Below are positions 4,945 through 7,208 of a stretch of DNA of 7,208 bases, piece by piece; within the stretch, counting starts at the first letter, position 1, and every line of letters starts with the position of its first letter. Below the pieces are notes generated by a model that was not told where the DNA came from, searched no databases, and saw only the letters and a program-made list of their open reading frames with translations. The translations under genes and the position numbers were made by a program. The stretch is from NCBI GenBank assembly GCA_902497185.1, contig CABVEG010000083.1:1-7208 (forward strand), written 5' to 3'. The DNA comes from an uncultured Eubacteriales bacterium (GTDB taxonomy: Bacteria > Bacillota > Clostridia > Lachnospirales > CAG-274).

Positions 4945-6701
4945 ATATTTATAAGAATACACAGTACAATACCTGTCACGGTAGGCAGAATAAATGCAAA
5001 AGCTGTCCATTTTAAACTTTTGGTTTCTTTTTTTATTGTCATTAAAGTTGTTGCACAAGGAAAATGATTCAAAGAAAAAATCATTGTACACAAAGCCGTA
5101 ACATATGTCCAGCCATTATCCTTCAAAAGCATACCCAATTCGGAAATATTATCAAATTCAATAAGTCCGCTGTTGCCCGTGTAACACATTATTACAATAG
5201 GCAAAACAATTTCATTTGCAGGCATACCAAGTATAAAAGCAGTCAGTATATATCCGTCAAGACCCATCAGCCTTGCAAAAGGGTCTAAAAAGCCGGCGAT
5301 ATAAGCAATTAAACTTATATCCCCCACAGTTATATTCTGCATAAGCCATATAACTGCGCCTGCAGGAGCTGCTACAACAACTGCCCTTCCTAAAACATAA
5401 AGTATTCGCTCTCTTATTGACCTTTCAATAATACTTTTAATCTGAGGTTGTCTGTAAGGCGGCATCTCAAGTATAAATGAGGATTTTTCACCTTTCAGCA
5501 GTGTTTTGCTCAATATATAAGACATTGCCAGTGTAACAACTACACCGCTCATAATTGCCGCAACTACGGTTAATGTGACCTTAAGGCTGCTGAAAGCACC
5601 CCCAGCAATAAAAACAGAGGCAAGCATAATAAGACCTGCAAAACGCCCGTTGCACGGCACAAAATTATTAGTCAGTATTGCAATAAGTCTTTCTTTTTTT
5701 GATTCAATTATTCTTGTGGACACAACACCCACGGCATTGCAGCCAAAGCCCATACACATAGTCAAAACCATTTTACTGTGAGCATTGACCTTTTTAAATA
5801 GCTTATCAGCATTAAAGGCTATTCTTGGCAAATATCCCAAATCCTCAAGAATTGTAAAGAGCGGGAAAAAAATAGCCATAGGAGGCAGCATAACAGCCAC
5901 TACCCAGCTTAAGGTTCTGAAAACACCTTCAACAAATAATCCTCTTATAATAGGATAATCCTTAAGAAAATCCATAAGAAAATCTTCAACATTACAGAAA
6001 ACAGAGCTTAAATATGCTGAAGGGTAATTTGTGCCTACAATGGTAAGCCAAAGTATTAAGCAAAGAAGTGCTGCCATTATAGGTATGCCCCAAATTCTGC
6101 CTGTTACTATTCTGTCAATTTTTCTGTCCCTGTTATTAAAAATATTACAGTTGTTTTCAACACAGCTTTCATATATATACTCTACACTGCATTCACATTT
6201 TTGACAAGTAGTATTATGAGAATGTATTTCTTCTTTTAACTCCTCAAGACCTGCACCCTTTCTGGCTGAAGCTGCCACAACAGGCAGGTTGAGAAGCTCT
6301 GAAAGTTTCTTTGTATCAACAATAATTCCTTTTTTCTTTGCCTCGTCCATTAAATTGACACATACTATTACATTACAGCAAATATGTGAAAGCTCAAGGG
6401 CAAGTATAAGATTTCTTTCAAGACAGGTAGCATCTAAAACAATAACAACAACATCTGCTATTCCCGACTTAACACAGTCCATAGCACATTTTTCATCGGC
6501 AGAAACAGGATTTGTGGAATAAATGCCGGGCAGATCTATAATTTCATATTTAGTACCCTTGTATTCCATAAAGCCTGCCGCATTGCCTACAGTTTTGCCT
6601 GACCAATTACCTGTATGCTGATGTCCTCCTGTTAAAGCATTAAATATTGTGCTTTTGCCTGTATTAGGATTTCCTACAAGTACAACGGTTTTGTCATACA
6701 T
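4926..6701 (-). CDS. feoB: Ferrous iron transporter FeoB
   Basis: Inner-membrane Fe(II) importer with an N-terminal GTPase. In the 591-residue product the G motifs are G1 GNPNTGKS (10-17), G2 around T37 in GNWSGKTVG, G3 DLPG (56-59), G4 NLMD (116-119) and G5 SAR (145-147). The membrane part (from about 203) keeps the family cysteines: GFGCN (C320), VPCNGR (C350) and HFPCATT (C549). It is shorter than the roughly 770-residue E. coli protein. The linker to the membrane is cysteine-rich (C166, C169, C171, C180, C185). Start 6701 is set by AAGGAGG (6708-6714); an upstream in-frame ATG at 6719 lies before that site and is rejected. The first 8 bases overlap the end of feoA (ATGTATGA), which implies translational coupling. 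No feoC-like gene follows. Confidence 0.96.
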   Translation of the reverse strand: MYDKTVVLVGNPNTGKSTIFNALTGGHQHTGNWSGKTVGNAAGFMEYKGTKYEIIDLPGIYSTNPVSADEKCAMDCVKSGIADVVVIVLDATCLERNLILALELSHICCNVIVCVNLMDEAKKKGIIVDTKKLSELLNLPVVAASARKGAGLEELKEEIHSHNTTCQKCECSVEYIYESCVENNCNIFNNRDRKIDRIVTGRIWGIPIMAALLCLILWLTIVGTNYPSAYLSSVFCNVEDFLMDFLKDYPIIRGLFVEGVFRTLSWVVAVMLPPMAIFFPLFTILEDLGYLPRIAFNADKLFKKVNAHSKMVLTMCMGFGCNAVGVVSTRIIESKKERLIAILTNNFVPCNGRFAGLIMLASVFIAGGAFSSLKVTLTVVAAIMSGVVVTLAMSYILSKTLLKGEKSSFILEMPPYRQPQIKSIIERSIRERILYVLGRAVVVAAPAGAVIWLMQNITVGDISLIAYIAGFLDPFARLMGLDGYILTAFILGMPANEIVLPIVIMCYTGNSGLIEFDNISELGMLLKDNGWTYVTALCTMIFSLNHFPCATTLMTIKKETKSLKWTAFAFILPTVTGIVLCILINILLGAA

Positions 6702-6936
6702 AATAGTCCTCCTTAACAAGTATATGCCTGCTGTCCTCCCTACGCAAGGCTATAACCGTGCCCTTAACATAGTAAGCATAGGCACTGCCGCCCATATTTC
6801 TATGAAGAACTGCAATTTTTGTATCAGGAGTAAATCCAAGCTCTGTCAGGCGCTGTTTTGAAGTGCACTCCTCTATTTTAAAAATTCTGCCTGATTGACC
6901 CAATGTTAAATCAGACAGAAATCTTATTTTGCTCAT
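6694..6936 (-). CDS. feoA: FeoA, ferrous iron transport accessory protein
   Basis: An 80-residue single FeoA domain, a small cytoplasmic SH3-like beta barrel thought to bind and regulate FeoB. The family pattern is clear: FLSDLTLGQSGRIFKI (6-21), RLTELGF (29-35), TKIAVL (39-44), a glycine pair at 49-50, AYYVKGTVIALRRED (54-68) and HILV (71-74). Length is typical for a stand-alone FeoA. The ribosome binding site is GGGGTG (6945-6950) with 8-base spacing, within a GGGTGGGG run that can pair with an upstream CCCCACC element. The stop codon lies inside the feoB start region (8-base overlap), so the two are co-translated. The reductase gene ends 64 bases upstream on the same strand and may be co-transcribed, or feoA may use the TATAAT at 6956-6961. 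Confidence 0.93.
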   Translation of the reverse strand: MSKIRFLSDLTLGQSGRIFKIEECTSKQRLTELGFTPDTKIAVLHRNMGGSAYAYYVKGTVIALRREDSRHILVKEDYYV

Positions 6937-6945
6937 TAATATTAC

Positions 6946-6989
6946 ACCCCACCCAATTATATACTTTATAATATAAAATCAGGTGGGGT
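6946..6989 (-). promoter_or_regulatory. Inverted repeat that can mask the feoA ribosome binding site
   Basis: ACCCCACC (6946-6953) and GGTGGGGT (6982-6989) are perfect 8-base arms. A nested 6-bp stem (6956-6961 with 6967-6972) sits in the 28-base loop. In a minus-strand RNA coming from the reductase gene, the first arm (CCCCACC) would pair with the GGTGGGGT that contains the feoA ribosome binding site. On the plus strand the second arm is followed by TTTTGTT, which is only weakly terminator-like. No known riboswitch matches by eye. Confidence 0.45.
6956..6961 (-). promoter_or_regulatory. Possible -10 box of feoA
   Basis: TATAAT on the minus strand. The sequence 17 bases upstream (ACCTGA) is a poor -35 box and there is no TGn extension. 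If used, transcription would begin inside the G-rich ribosome binding site, leaving a very short leader and removing the upstream hairpin arm. Confidence 0.25.
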
Positions 6990-7000
6990 TTTGTTACTGA

Positions 7001-7208
7001 TTATCTTATGTAATTAGTTTTAATTTTAGCTTCCTTTTCAGGCATTGCTACACCATTTGCTCTGCCTGCCTCTATACATTTAAGAAGCCATGCCATATTT
7101 CTTGCTAATATTCTCATAGTCTGCATACCCTCTTCATCCTGCAACACCTCATCAGGTGTGTTGCCGTGTGCCATATTCCAATAATTTGATGATACAACAG
7201 GCATATTA
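7001..7208 (-). CDS. NAD(P)H-dependent FMN reductase / flavodoxin-fold protein, C-terminal part
   Basis: Only the last 68 codons or so are inside the window; the frame runs off the right edge, so the ATG at 7204 is internal. The segment PVVSSNYWNMAHGNTPDEV, then GMQTMRILARNMAWLLKCIEAG and the end KIKTNYIR, matches the C-terminus of flavodoxin-fold NAD(P)H-dependent FMN reductases of anaerobes (FMN_red-type). These are soluble flavoproteins that move electrons from NAD(P)H to acceptors. Lying 64 bases upstream of feoA on the same strand, it could help keep iron ferrous for FeoB, but that link is inference from position only. The catalytic N-terminal half, with the FMN phosphate loop, is not visible, so substrate and true start cannot be given. 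Confidence 0.75.
   Translation of the reverse strand, partial: NMPVVSSNYWNMAHGNTPDEVLQDEEGMQTMRILARNMAWLLKCIEAGRANGVAMPEKEAKIKTNYIR

Noticed and set aside
5064..5781. Several plus-strand frames of 68-77 codons inside feoB
   Set aside because: Antisense shadows of the feoB membrane region with no ribosome binding sites.
6702..6719. Upstream ATG at 6719 as the feoB start
   Set aside because: The AAGGAGG site lies between it and the ATG at 6701, and the extra six residues add nothing to the G-domain strand.
6956..7010. Fur box upstream of feoA
   Set aside because: Only half-site-like GATAATC and AT-rich symmetry are seen; no 15- or 19-base match to the known Fur consensus.

Overview
This AT-rich window (standard genetic code, strong purine-rich ribosome binding sites, FeoAB of clostridial type, a eukaryotic-type Ser/Thr kinase with one membrane span) looks like chromosome from an anaerobic, probably gut-dwelling member of the Bacillota, class Clostridia. 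No rRNA, tRNA, CRISPR array, transposase or phage structural gene is visible. The species cannot be named from the sequence.

Layout. On the left the plus strand carries a protein resembling the uracil-DNA-glycosylase superfamily (34-612), a small reading frame broken by a one-base shift (639-856), and a lipoprotein of unknown function (924-2033). Next, on the minus strand, is a 58-residue ribbon-helix-helix DNA-binding protein (2140-2316) with its own terminator. Upstream of it lie a perfect 14-base-arm dyad (2376-2408) and a good divergent plus-strand promoter. That promoter reads into about 110 bases with two hairpins and no convincing reading frame, which makes it a candidate small RNA (2423-2533).

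The centre holds a divergent pair: a transmembrane Ser/Thr protein kinase (2554-4209, minus) and an XRE-like helix-turn-helix protein (4280-4723, plus). Their 70-base intergenic region contains two near-consensus promoters whose -10 boxes overlap face to face, plus a tandem 9-base repeat. The two genes therefore look wired to one control point, with the kinase ectodomain as possible sensor and the HTH protein as possible regulator; this role is inference.

On the right, reading leftward on the minus strand, are the 3' end of a flavodoxin-fold NAD(P)H-dependent FMN reductase (from 7208 down to 7001), feoA (6694-6936) and feoB (4926-6701). feoA and feoB overlap by 8 bases and form a ferrous iron uptake unit. 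A hairpin in front of feoA can pair with its ribosome binding site.

The strongest candidates for something undescribed are the RHH/dyad/small-RNA cluster (2140-2533) and the kinase/HTH shared promoter region (4210-4286). Both are built from sequence reading only and need database and transcript data.
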